Below, in pieces: positions 14,256-20,229 of a stretch of DNA of 20,229 nucleotides (position 1 is its first letter; each line of letters starts with the position of its first letter). Under the pieces are notes generated by a model that did not search any database, was not told where the DNA came from, and saw nothing but the letters and a program-made list of their open reading frames with translations. Source of the stretch: a virus; IMG/VR virus record IMGVR_UViG_3300021963_000825, positions 1 through 20,229 of that record; one strand, given 5' to 3'. A program made the position numbers and the translations under genes.

Positions 14256-15569
14256 TTAAGAAAGGTTAGCCATTGGGATGGAAACGTACCAAGTCGTTCC
14301 ACCGTTGGGGGAGAAAAAGAACCAAATGTCCACAGCGTTGGCTGCGGTTGTACGTGTCACTGAACCACCGGGGTACTTGAATGTACCGCCAGAGAAAGCA
14401 ACAGTTCTACCAGCCGTGCCATCATTCGTCAAGATCAGTGTAAACGAAGTTGCTGTGTTTGCGGTAGTCGTACTTGGTGCAGATAGAGTAAATGTGCAGT
14501 TACCGGTCAGTGTTGCTGTGAACACGTTGCCTGATGTGCAGGTGATGGTCGTTGCCGTACCAGAGCTACCTAGTGCCGTGACCTTGTCAGCCCAGACGCC
14601 TGAGAGGTAGCCTGCTGTGTCAATTGTTGCATAAGCACTTGCGCCAGATGCGGCGGTAAACTGAATACCAGCAGAACCACCCACAACTTTTAATTGGTTG
14701 TCGGTGGAGCGTAGCATCAAGCCTGATGTTGGAAATGTAGTTGTGCCAGCAAGATTTAATGGGCCTGTTACCCCAAGTGTAGTCCCATCAAAACTCAACG
14801 CAGACCCAGTAGCCAACGCGCTTGTAGACGAGGCATACACCAGACCGCCTGATGTAAATGAAGTTAGGTTTGTACCGCCGTTAGCTACGGGCAGCGTGCC
14901 TGTAACGCCTGTGGTTAGCGGGAGACCTGTTGCATTAGTCAGCGTACCAGAAGCGGGCGTTCCTAAAATGGGGGTAACAAGTGTTGGCGTATTTGACAAC
15001 ACAACACTACCAGAACCAGTAGAAGTTGTTACACCCGTACCACCGCTAGATGCGCCCAGTGTGCCAGCCAAAGTGACTGCGCCTGTCGTAGAGGTGCTCG
15101 GGGTTAAGCCGTTCAGCGACGTTTGGAAGGAAGTAACGCCGCTATTAACAGAACCTGCAACTTTGACGTAGTCTGTGCCGTTGTAATAGACAAAACATTT
15201 CTCGCCCACTGCAACAGAAACACCTGTTTGACCGGAAGCTTTGAACGTTACCGCACTTGTAGCGCCTGCGTGATCCACCATGTACAGCTTACTGTAGCTG
15301 GGGCCTGTAATAACTTTGGTAACAGACTGCGTACCGGTAATGCGAATCACCATGTACTGGGCTGTTGTTGACCCAATGTTTGATGCAGTGGCATCGCCAG
15401 TAGTGTTGGCCAATGTGATTGCGCCATCGCCAGCAAAAGACAAAGTGCCCGCGATAGCAATGTTGGTGTACTGCGTAATACCGTTGTTGACGGTATCGCC
15501 CCATGTGCCTGAAAGCTCGCCCTGTACTGGGAGAGCTAAGCCTAGTTGTCCCGTTGCGCCTGTAGCCAT
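14256..15569 (-). CDS. tail-fibre-like protein
   Basis: A 437-residue protein rich in Thr, Ser, Gly and Ala. The N-terminus, [20 protein letters not shown] then [12 protein letters not shown], resembles the virion-attachment start of many phage fibres. Residues 60-140 form a beta region ([38 protein letters not shown]). Residues 165-300 carry the collapsed fibre repeat style seen in phage tail fibres: [49 protein letters not shown]. The C-terminal 100 residues form a separate beta domain ending [11 protein letters not shown], a candidate tip domain. No intramolecular chaperone or peptidase motif is visible. AGGAG precedes the ATG. Receptor binding is inferred. Confidence 0.72.
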   Translation of the reverse strand: MATGATGQLGLALPVQGELSGTWGDTVNNGITQYTNIAIAGTLSFAGDGAITLANTTGDATASNIGSTTAQYMVIRITGTQSVTKVITGPSYSKLYMVDHAGATSAVTFKASGQTGVSVAVGEKCFVYYNGTDYVKVAGSVNSGVTSFQTSLNGLTPSTSTTGAVTLAGTLGASSGGTGVTTSTGSGSVVLSNTPTLVTPILGTPASGTLTNATGLPLTTGVTGTLPVANGGTNLTSFTSGGLVYASSTSALATGSALSFDGTTLGVTGPLNLAGTTTFPTSGLMLRSTDNQLKVVGGSAGIQFTAASGASAYATIDTAGYLSGVWADKVTALGSSGTATTITCTSGNVFTATLTGNCTFTLSAPSTTTANTATSFTLILTNDGTAGRTVAFSGGTFKYPGGSVTRTTAANAVDIWFFFSPNGGTTWYVSIPMANLS

Positions 15570-15599
15570 TTAAAACTCCTGTCTATACGTAGCACTTGG

Positions 15600-16505
15600 C
15601 TACATTGTATTGATTATTTGCCAGTCTGCTGTTTCGCTGTTATCAATTAGACTCCAGTAAAACTTACCAAAACTGCCAACATTACCCATAGCTTGATTGC
15701 CCGTGATAGCAACCAACCTTGCGCCAATTGACACCGTGCCAACAGCACCTGCCGCAGACACGCCTGTGAGGGCTAGTGCCTTAACGGGAACTTCGTCTCC
15801 AACAAGCCCTGAAGCGCTGACACCTGTCAGTGCAATTGACCTATCTCCAACCGAGACGTTACCAACAGAACCAACAGCTTCAACGCTACCAGCTTGAAAA
15901 TTAAACACCGCCGTGCCAACTGCGCCAGAGGCCGTAACCCCGGTAAGTGCAACAGTACGTTCCCCCATTGAAACATTACCAACAGCGCCATTGGCCTGTA
16001 CCCCAGTGATTTCAGCGGAGTAAGTAAAGTCAACACTTCCAACCGCGCCTGTAGCAGATACACCAGATAACGCTACAGTCCTATCTATTCCTACAGTACC
16101 AACAGAGCCTGTTGCAATAACACCGTCTTCGTCTTCTGCTGCGCTAACAGCTACGGTTCCAACAGCGCCAACCGCCCCAACGCCCCCAAGACCAGACTCA
16201 CGCCCGGGAATAGAAAGTTCTCCGGGCGCCCCTGTAGCCGATACCCCAGTAAGTGCAATCTGTCTTTCTGCAACAGCAACAGACCCAACTGAACCTGAAG
16301 CCGCTACTCCTGTAATGGCTACCTCATAAATAAACTCAACACCAACTGTGCCAACAGAACCAGAAGCCGAAACACCCGATAAAGCTACAGTAACACTAAC
16401 ACTCGCTGTACCAACAGCGCCAGACGAGGCAACGCCAGAGAGTTCAGATTGCTGACCTCCCCAACTATTGTCGCCCCACGCCCCTGCGCCCCATGCGGTT
16501 GTCAT
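15600..16505 (-). CDS. 13-repeat beta protein, probable tail/fibre component
   Basis: A 301-residue protein. Residues 1-20 hold a WG-rich head (AWGAGAWGDNSWGG). Residues 21-278 are about thirteen degenerate repeats of 18-22 residues with consensus A-L-T-G-V-x-A-x-G-x-V-G-x-V-x-V, such as ALTGVSASGLVGDEV and ALTGVTASGAVGTAV. The C-terminus is distinct and aromatic (FYWSLIDNSETADWQI). The regular hydrophobic/glycine pattern predicts a beta-solenoid or repeated beta hairpins forming an extended fibre. Its place just before a tail-fibre-like gene supports a virion surface role. The WG motif recurs in the nozzle-like protein at 8802-6742, hinting at shared docking. Similar proteins occur in environmental phages, but I know no function. 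Confidence 0.68.
   Translation of the reverse strand: MTTAWGAGAWGDNSWGGQQSELSGVASSGAVGTASVSVTVALSGVSASGSVGTVGVEFIYEVAITGVAASGSVGSVAVAERQIALTGVSATGAPGELSIPGRESGLGGVGAVGAVGTVAVSAAEDEDGVIATGSVGTVGIDRTVALSGVSATGAVGSVDFTYSAEITGVQANGAVGNVSMGERTVALTGVTASGAVGTAVFNFQAGSVEAVGSVGNVSVGDRSIALTGVSASGLVGDEVPVKALALTGVSAAGAVGTVSIGARLVAITGNQAMGNVGSFGKFYWSLIDNSETADWQIINTM
15672..16445 (-). repeat. coding tandem repeat array of about 60 bases, 13 units
   Basis: The repeats of the 301-residue protein are also visible in the DNA as degenerate units of 54-66 bases, with recurring plus-strand words such as 'ccaacagcgcc' and 'cctgt(a)a(g)tgc'. The units differ in third positions and length, so this is an old, diverged array rather than a recent expansion. 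Confidence 0.6.
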
Positions 16506-16511
16506 GTCCTG

Positions 16512-16529
16512 CCCTCCTGTTTAGGAGGA
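16512..16529 (-). promoter_or_regulatory. hairpin covering the Shine-Dalgarno of the repeat-protein gene
   Basis: Immediately after the TGA of the 158-residue gene, the minus strand reads CCTCCT, then loop AAAC, then AGGAGG. This is a six-base-pair perfect stem with a possible flanking U-G pair. The 3' arm is the Shine-Dalgarno of the next gene (ATG at 16505). No T-run follows, so it is not an intrinsic terminator. The likely effect is to block independent initiation and couple translation to ribosomes finishing the upstream gene. Confidence 0.5.
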
Positions 16530-17006
16530 TCAGGTTGTAGCTAAACGCAGCAACGCAGTAGATGTTGTATTAGAAGGCATTGTTAAAGTGAACGTACCCG
16601 CAGTCACAGTCTGTGAACCAAAGGTATGAACGCTTACTGCTTTATTGCTTTGCGTTGAGTTGTAAATCAACACCGCGTCAAACGCTGTAGTCAAAGTTAC
16701 GTTGGTGTACGTAATACTGGCTGAAGGTGTAACAAACGCAACGCCCGCTGTTGTAGAGCTATTAGTCGCCGTTGGGGGTGTACCAAATGTGACCGCTACG
16801 CCGCCAGCCGTGTAGTTTGTACCTGTAACTTCGCCTGTAGCCGAGTAAGCAGTAGTGCTTGCGTTGTATGTAGCAGAAGCCAAATACAGCGCTCCTTTAA
16901 AACTGTCTGTTGCGCCGGATGCGCGAACTGGGGCAGTGCCAAAGTTATGGGTTGCGGTCATCAACTCGCCCATGAAGCTTGTTGTCATTGCTTGGGTATT
17001 TGCCAT
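16530..17006 (-). CDS. phage structural protein, paralogue B
   Basis: A 158-residue beta-rich, Thr/Ser/Ala-rich protein starting MANTQAMTTSFMGELMTATH. It is the longer paralogue of the protein at 17624-17205, with the same TTSF, KGALY-x-A, EV-TGTNYTAGG, VLIYNSTQSNKAVSV, FGS and TFTLTMPSN blocks. It has an extra segment around residues 20-35 and 75-95. An AAGGAG site, overlapping the previous stop, precedes the ATG. I infer a virion surface component, with the two copies perhaps specialised after duplication. The function is not known. Confidence 0.7.
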   Translation of the reverse strand: MANTQAMTTSFMGELMTATHNFGTAPVRASGATDSFKGALYLASATYNASTTAYSATGEVTGTNYTAGGVAVTFGTPPTATNSSTTAGVAFVTPSASITYTNVTLTTAFDAVLIYNSTQSNKAVSVHTFGSQTVTAGTFTLTMPSNTTSTALLRLATT

Positions 17007-17016
17007 GGTTGGCTCC

Positions 17017-17208
17017 TTAGTTAAAAGATGCGGCTTCTGCCACAGAACTTACATTTTTCTTAAGAGCTACATGCACCGAACGATGCACAAGCTCCCCGTC
17101 TAACCAGTACTCCACCCATGTGGTCGACTCGTTGTCATTATCCAATGAACCTTCACGCTTTTCAAGCAATGAATCGTCCATGTCGCCTTTGGTTGTAGTA
17201 ACAATCAA
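17017..17208 (-). CDS. small phage protein with TTG start
   Basis: A 63-residue acidic-to-neutral protein with KGDMDDSLLEKREGSLDNDN, then TTWVEYWLDGELVHRSVHVA, ending AEAASFN. The start is decided by a strong AGGAG at 17219-17215, six bases before TTG at 17208. The first ATG (Met10) is too far from that site. The TTG overlaps the preceding TGA (TTGA), so translation is probably coupled. The short beta hairpin EYWLDGELVHRSVHV is the most structured part. The gene sits between two paralogous structural genes. The function is unknown. Confidence 0.62.
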   Translation of the reverse strand: MIVTTTKGDMDDSLLEKREGSLDNDNESTTWVEYWLDGELVHRSVHVALKKNVSSVAEAASFN

Positions 17209-17624
17209 TTTGAACTCCTAATTAGTGAAGTGGTTGCGCCATTGGTTGGCATAGTGACTGTGAACGTAGTTGTAGAAGTCTTGTCTGAACCAAAGTCCAA
17301 CACAGCAACAGATTTGTTGCCTTTACTTGAGTTATAGATCAACGCACATCTCGCGGTAATTGCGCCTGTCCAAGCAATGTTAGGAAAGCCTACGTAAGCC
17401 GTATAGCCAGAAGTGCTGACTGTAATGGGTGTTAACTGCGCCCCGCCAGCAATGTAAGTGCCTGTATTAGCTACTTCATCAGTTGAACTGTAAACAGTTG
17501 TATCTTCATTCAGGTTGGCATTAGCCGTATATAGAGCAATCTTGATGACGTCGGTCGTCAGGTCATGAATGCCTTGGTACAACTGCGCCTTGAAGCTCGT
17601 GGTCTGGGTCTGGATAATTGACAT
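17205..17624 (-). CDS. phage structural protein, paralogue A
   Basis: A 139-residue beta-rich protein starting MSIIQTQTTSFKAQLYQGIH. It aligns by eye along its length with the protein encoded at 17006-16530. Shared blocks are TTSF near the start, K-x-ALY-x-A, TT-x-YS-x-T-x-EV, Y-x-AGG, LIYNS-x3-NK-x-V, FGS, and TFTVTMP-x-N near the end. The pair therefore arose by duplication. The family is common in phages, where it sits among tail and fibre genes, but I know no experimentally defined function. A surface-exposed virion decoration or fibre-base role is plausible. Its TGA overlaps the TTG start of the next gene. Confidence 0.7.
   Translation of the reverse strand: MSIIQTQTTSFKAQLYQGIHDLTTDVIKIALYTANANLNEDTTVYSSTDEVANTGTYIAGGAQLTPITVSTSGYTAYVGFPNIAWTGAITARCALIYNSSKGNKSVAVLDFGSDKTSTTTFTVTMPTNGATTSLIRSSN
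17209..17220 (-). promoter_or_regulatory. Shine-Dalgarno selecting a TTG start
   Basis: On the minus strand AGGAG (17219-17215) is followed by six bases and then TTG. The site overlaps the end of the upstream coding region and decides the non-ATG start of the 63-residue gene. Confidence 0.65.
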
Positions 17625-17625
17625 A

Positions 17626-18297
17626 TCAAGTTACCTTCTGACGGAACTGACCAGAACGGTAAGCGTCTTGACGCTCCATACCATCACCCAGACGTTTAGC
17701 CAACGCAAGCGCTTCCATGAACTTCTGGTTGTACAGCGCCATCATGTCAGCCTCGCCCTTCATGTAGGTATAAGCCTCAACCAATGATCCATACAAAAGC
17801 ACAGAATCAAAGTTGTCGCCAAGCCACGTACGGCCATCCGCCGCCACCGTAATGGACTCTGGGTAGTAGTAATAATGCAACTCAACTGTGTAGTTGGCAT
17901 CTGGCTTTGGGCCAAGAATAAACGTCAATTCATCCGTAATGGTGCTGCCGCTGACTGTCGGGCCAAACAAGGCGTAATACCTTGGTAAACCTACATCGCT
18001 GGCGCTTGGATACGCTTGACGAATAAAGTTAACGTCTTTGTTTAACAGGTACTCGTAGTTGCCAGTAGCGTCAATGACCGCCAACGAATACGAAGCTAGG
18101 TAGTCATCGGGCGCACTTAAATACGGTGTTGTTGTAGATACCACACCAGTCACGTTCTTACGAATAGATGGAAACTGAACGCTGTTGTAAATACGCTGCT
18201 CAGCCTGCGTAACGAACACAGGGATATTAGCCACGAAATCTGCTTCCGTGTTCTCCGTGTACGCCTGAATAGCAGCGCTGAGTGCGGCGTAATTCAT
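17626..18297 (-). CDS. adaptor protein, SU10-adaptor-like
   Basis: A 223-residue protein beginning MNYAALSAAIQAYTENTEAD and FVANIPVFVTQAEQRIY, the characteristic start of the small adaptor family known from podophage SU10 and many environmental phages. Residues 1-45 are helical, 55-150 are beta-rich (PDDYLASYSLAV, LTFILGPKPDANYTVELHYY), and 155-210 are helical again (FDSVLLYGSLVEAYTYMKGE, then LYNQKFMEALALAKRLG). Such proteins form a dodecameric ring below the portal that receives the nozzle. The ATG overlaps the upstream TGA, and the gene ends one base before the next start. Together with the 309-residue protein this gives two adaptor-like proteins in one module. Confidence 0.78.
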   Translation of the reverse strand: MNYAALSAAIQAYTENTEADFVANIPVFVTQAEQRIYNSVQFPSIRKNVTGVVSTTTPYLSAPDDYLASYSLAVIDATGNYEYLLNKDVNFIRQAYPSASDVGLPRYYALFGPTVSGSTITDELTFILGPKPDANYTVELHYYYYPESITVAADGRTWLGDNFDSVLLYGSLVEAYTYMKGEADMMALYNQKFMEALALAKRLGDGMERQDAYRSGQFRQKVT

Positions 18298-18539
18298 GCC
18301 ATTGGGCCTCTAGACATCAGACCTTTAGTCGCTGCGCCTGTACCGCGCATCTTGATGCCGGATGTTTTAGTAGGTTCGTTACCAGCAGATTTGCTGATGT
18401 TGCCAACGCTAACATCAAAGTTGTCAAGCTTGCTGCGGTTAGGGGGAGTACCGGGGTTCTCAGATATGCCTACAGACTTACCACTCATTGTGTGGGGCTT
18501 GGCGTATGCAGAAGCAGGTAGATTGTTAATCTTGGCCAT
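18294..18539 (-). CDS. small conserved-looking phage protein
   Basis: An 81-residue protein starting MAKINNLPASAYAKPHTMSG. It begins four bases after the preceding stop, and its own TGA overlaps the next ATG (ATGA). I chose the ATG at 18539 rather than the upstream in-frame ATG at 18617, because the longer form would run deep into the preceding gene. The start has only a weak AGG upstream. The sequence is Pro/Gly/Ser-rich and looks flexible. It ends with a basic glycine motif, IKMRGTGAATKGLMSRGPMA. I infer a short virion or assembly peptide and do not recognise the function. Confidence 0.6.
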   Translation of the reverse strand: MAKINNLPASAYAKPHTMSGKSVGISENPGTPPNRSKLDNFDVSVGNISKSAGNEPTKTSGIKMRGTGAATKGLMSRGPMA

Positions 18540-18543
18540 GATA

Positions 18544-18741
18544 TTAACCTGTGGTTTGGTTGTTAGCACGAGACAGATTACGTCCCAAGCGCATACGGTC
18601 ATCGGTTGTAGGGCCACCCTTTTTTAATTTCAAAGCTGTGCCTTTGCCGCCTTTGTGTTCTTGCTTGTCGTGCTGCTTGAACGCTTTTTTAATCAGAGCA
18701 ACGTCTTGCTTCTTGTCTGATTTCATGTTTTCTTTTGCCAT
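18544..18741 (-). CDS. small basic phage protein
   Basis: A 65-residue, highly charged protein. The N-terminal half is Lys-rich (MAKENMKSDKKQDVALIKKA, FKQHDKQEHKGGKG) and probably helical. The C-terminal half has LKLKKGGPTTDDRMRLGRNL followed by SRANNQ. An AGGAG Shine-Dalgarno, overlapping the TAG stop of the preceding gene, sits correctly before the ATG. The KKGGPT...GRNLSRA ending resembles small proteins in other environmental podophage tail modules as I recall them. A DNA-contacting or scaffolding role is possible from the charge, but no function can be assigned. Confidence 0.65.
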   Translation of the reverse strand: MAKENMKSDKKQDVALIKKAFKQHDKQEHKGGKGTALKLKKGGPTTDDRMRLGRNLSRANNQTTG

Positions 18742-18750
18742 ATTAAGCTC

Positions 18751-19140
18751 CTATGAAACTGTTACTGTAACTGTACCAACAAATGTCGTTGCCACCAAGT
18801 AGTTGGGGGTCAAAACTGCATCAAAAATACTAGCGCCCCCTACTGGGTTCCACCCCCACTGCAGATCACGAGAACCGCCAGTCAGACTGCCACTAGCGTT
18901 AACGCCTGCTGTGACGTAGGTTGTGTCCTTGCGTGGATTACGCACAGCTTGTGGATCGTCCACTGGAAACATACCTAGCAACAACTGCGGCTGATCGGGA
19001 TCCCAACACGCACCGCACACAAGCAGATTGTAAATCTTTGTCTTCTGTATCTCTTTACGCAGTGCCGTTAATTTGAACTGTTGGCCGCACCTATCGCACA
19101 TGGCGATACTGTTCTTACCAGAAGCAAACCGATTGCCCAT
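18751..19140 (-). CDS. zinc-ribbon phage protein, probable virion-associated
   Basis: A 129-residue protein whose ATG follows immediately after the TAA of the adaptor gene. The N-terminal half carries a four-cysteine zinc-ribbon pattern: C15-x2-C18 (CDRC) and C42-x2-C45 (CGAC), separated by 23 residues that include a basic helix. After this comes WDPDQPQLLLG and a NPRKD stretch, then a Gly/Ser/Thr-rich beta C-terminus ending FVGTVTVTVS. The knuckles imply one bound zinc and a structural or binding role. The beta tail resembles other small virion proteins here. Its place between two adaptor-like genes suggests a connector or packaging role, but I do not recognise a characterised homologue. Confidence 0.7.
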   Translation of the reverse strand: MGNRFASGKNSIAMCDRCGQQFKLTALRKEIQKTKIYNLLVCGACWDPDQPQLLLGMFPVDDPQAVRNPRKDTTYVTAGVNASGSLTGGSRDLQWGWNPVGGASIFDAVLTPNYLVATTFVGTVTVTVS

Positions 19141-20070
19141 TTACGTACCGCTACCAATAAACATTTGCCTCGGAACAAAACGAACCGCAGCCTTTTCACG
19201 ATCTTCATCAGCAGCCAACTGCCAAGCTTCATCGTACTGTTGTTTCAAGACGGGCAGGCGCTCAGCGCCCCCTTCAATCTTAAGCGCCAAGTAATAAGCC
19301 AGACCTGCCACCATGCAGGGCAGGAAGCGGAAAGGCACGTCCATCGTGCGCACGCCACCGCCAGCATCATCAATACGGCGCATGCGCCAGTACACAAACT
19401 GATACGTTGTGCTGTTGTCTGGTGTTGGCCAAACAGTTATAGATGGCAAATTCTGGGTGTACACAGCCACACCAGTTAAATGCGCTGCGGCAGTTGTGCC
19501 GTTCTGCCCACGGAAGCAGTTGTACAGCACGTTGCCAGAAATGTAGCCGTACTGAATAGTCTCGGATTCAATCAACAAGAACCCTGTAGCGGGAAGCCCC
19601 GCAGTGGATGTCAACGTGATTGTTGTATCTGTAGCACTGATACCGCCGTTAAGCGTAGTGCCAATTGAAGAAGTCTGGCCGTCCAAACGCTGATACCACA
19701 CCTGAATTGGTCGAGCTTGTTGCAGTTTGTTGGGGATGGTGGCGTACGTAGAAACACTGATACGCGTAATGGTCAGGTCAGCCTGCGTGGATGCGCTACC
19801 CGCGCCCGTGCGAATCACGTGTTCAAGTAGATCCACTGTATCTACAGGCAGTGCGTAAGTGTTCAGACCCGGAGTCAGGTTAATCGTACCCTGCTCAAAC
19901 GTCCACATGTTGACGCCACGGTTTGCCCAATCAGCAAACATCAAGTTCAATGAACGACGGGCTGTACGTAAATCGTAGCCCGTGCGCAACTCTGAACCGG
20001 CGCGTTCAAACGCTTCCTCAACCAACTCATTGAGGTCAAGATTAAACGCTGCGGTTCCTGAAGTGGTCAT
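19141..20070 (-). CDS. head-tail adaptor-like protein (T7 gp11 / P22 gp4 type)
   Basis: A 309-residue protein probably forming part of the ring that joins the portal to the short tail. Residues 12-56 are helical (NELVEEAFERAGSELRTGYD, then ARRSLNLMFADWANRG). Residues 60-80 have the 'INLTPGLNTYALPVDTVDLL' look common in podophage adaptors, and 243-295 form a second helical part with FRFLPCMVAGLAYYLALK. A beta-rich insert at about 136-207 (ITLTSTAGLPATGFLLIESE, later FRGQNGTTAAAHLTG) resembles a domain that recurs in many phage structural proteins. The start is coupled by ATGA to the preceding gene. Its helical ends match the layout of the 223-residue protein encoded at 18297-17626, so one may be the adaptor and the other a head-completion protein. 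The assignment rests on pattern and context, not alignment. Confidence 0.7.
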   Translation of the reverse strand: MTTSGTAAFNLDLNELVEEAFERAGSELRTGYDLRTARRSLNLMFADWANRGVNMWTFEQGTINLTPGLNTYALPVDTVDLLEHVIRTGAGSASTQADLTITRISVSTYATIPNKLQQARPIQVWYQRLDGQTSSIGTTLNGGISATDTTITLTSTAGLPATGFLLIESETIQYGYISGNVLYNCFRGQNGTTAAAHLTGVAVYTQNLPSITVWPTPDNSTTYQFVYWRMRRIDDAGGGVRTMDVPFRFLPCMVAGLAYYLALKIEGGAERLPVLKQQYDEAWQLAADEDREKAAVRFVPRQMFIGSGT

Positions 20071-20229
20071 CTAAAGCCTGCCGTTTTCTTTGCAATCGTT
20101 TTGGGTTGCGCTACGAATTGTTTTCCGGCTTTTTTGCCAGCACGTTTCGCACGCGTTGTCGCAGCGTACTCAGCAGGACTGAGGCTTTTAATCGCAGCAC
20201 TAGGAAGGTATCGCTCGCCCGTGTCAGAA
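20067..20229 (-). CDS. C-terminal end of a basic phage protein (partial)
   Basis: An open frame enters from the right edge and ends in TGA at 20069-20067. That stop overlaps the ATG of the next gene in an ATGA junction, the same coupling seen elsewhere in this operon. The 53 visible residues read GERYLPSAAIKSLSPAEYAA, then a Lys/Arg-rich segment (TRAKRAGKKAGKQ), and end AKKTAGFR. The tail is strongly basic, which would suit contact with DNA or the acidic portal interior, but that is inference. Similar endings occur, to my recollection, in small proteins upstream of adaptor genes in environmental podophages. The function is unknown and the start lies outside the window. No other frame is open here. 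Confidence 0.75.
   Translation of the reverse strand, partial: SDTGERYLPSAAIKSLSPAEYAATTRAKRAGKKAGKQFVAQPKTIAKKTAGFR

Noticed and set aside
14698-15171. Plus-strand open frame opposite the tail-fibre gene
   Set aside because: A Val/Pro-rich translation is the mirror of the Thr/Gly-rich fibre codons; it has no start signal or domain.
15672-16445. CRISPR-like array
   Set aside because: Units are degenerate, in frame and protein-coding, without constant repeats and unique spacers.
16512-16529. Intrinsic terminator between two structural genes
   Set aside because: The stem is short and no T-run follows on the transcribed strand; its 3' arm is a Shine-Dalgarno.

Overview
The window is a stretch of a tailed double-stranded DNA bacteriophage genome, or possibly a prophage, carrying virion and lysis genes. 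Every gene I can support lies on the minus strand, so transcription runs from high to low coordinates. Genes are packed end to end with ATGA, GTGA, TTGA or TAATG junctions, or gaps of at most a few tens of bases. I see no tRNA, integrase, CRISPR, insertion sequence, clear promoter or intrinsic terminator. The gene set is podovirus-like: head-tail adaptor proteins, a nozzle-like protein and large glycine/glutamine-rich candidate ejection proteins, with no sheath, baseplate or obvious long-tail tape measure. A GH24 lysozyme and a 3TM holin fit a Gram-negative host. The overall style (2OG oxygenases among tail genes, WG-rich and MxxGG motifs) resembles environmental (freshwater or marine) podophages. 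The host genus cannot be read from the sequence.

Layout in transcription order. (1) 20229-17626: connector module, with the C-terminus of an upstream basic protein, a 309-aa adaptor-like protein, a zinc-ribbon protein, two small proteins and a 223-aa SU10-type adaptor-like protein. (2) 17624-13997: virion surface or fibre module, with two paralogous beta proteins around a TTG-start small gene, a 13-repeat protein, a 437-aa tail-fibre-like protein and a short helical protein. (3) 13997-12245: three consecutive 2-oxoglutarate/Fe(II) oxygenases of different subfamilies. (4) 12235-10302: a glycine-rich, partly collagen-like adhesin candidate, an unknown protein, a tail-assembly-chaperone-like protein and another unknown. 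(5) 10299-8805: lysis cassette, comprising a previously unlisted 30-aa membrane peptide with a GTG start, a membrane-anchored beta protein, a 3TM holin and a GH24 lysozyme. (6) 8802-32: nozzle-like protein, a jelly-roll fibre-like protein and three large candidate internal/ejection proteins.

How they may work together: the adaptors and nozzle would form the short tail on the portal, the large Gly/Ala/Gln-rich proteins would be ejected with the DNA, and the fibre, jelly-roll and glycine-rich proteins would bind the host. The holin, small membrane proteins and lysozyme would release progeny. The most interesting arrangement is the three hydroxylase-type oxygenases placed directly before a Gly-X-Y-rich adhesin. 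This suggests, but does not prove, post-translational hydroxylation of virion proteins.
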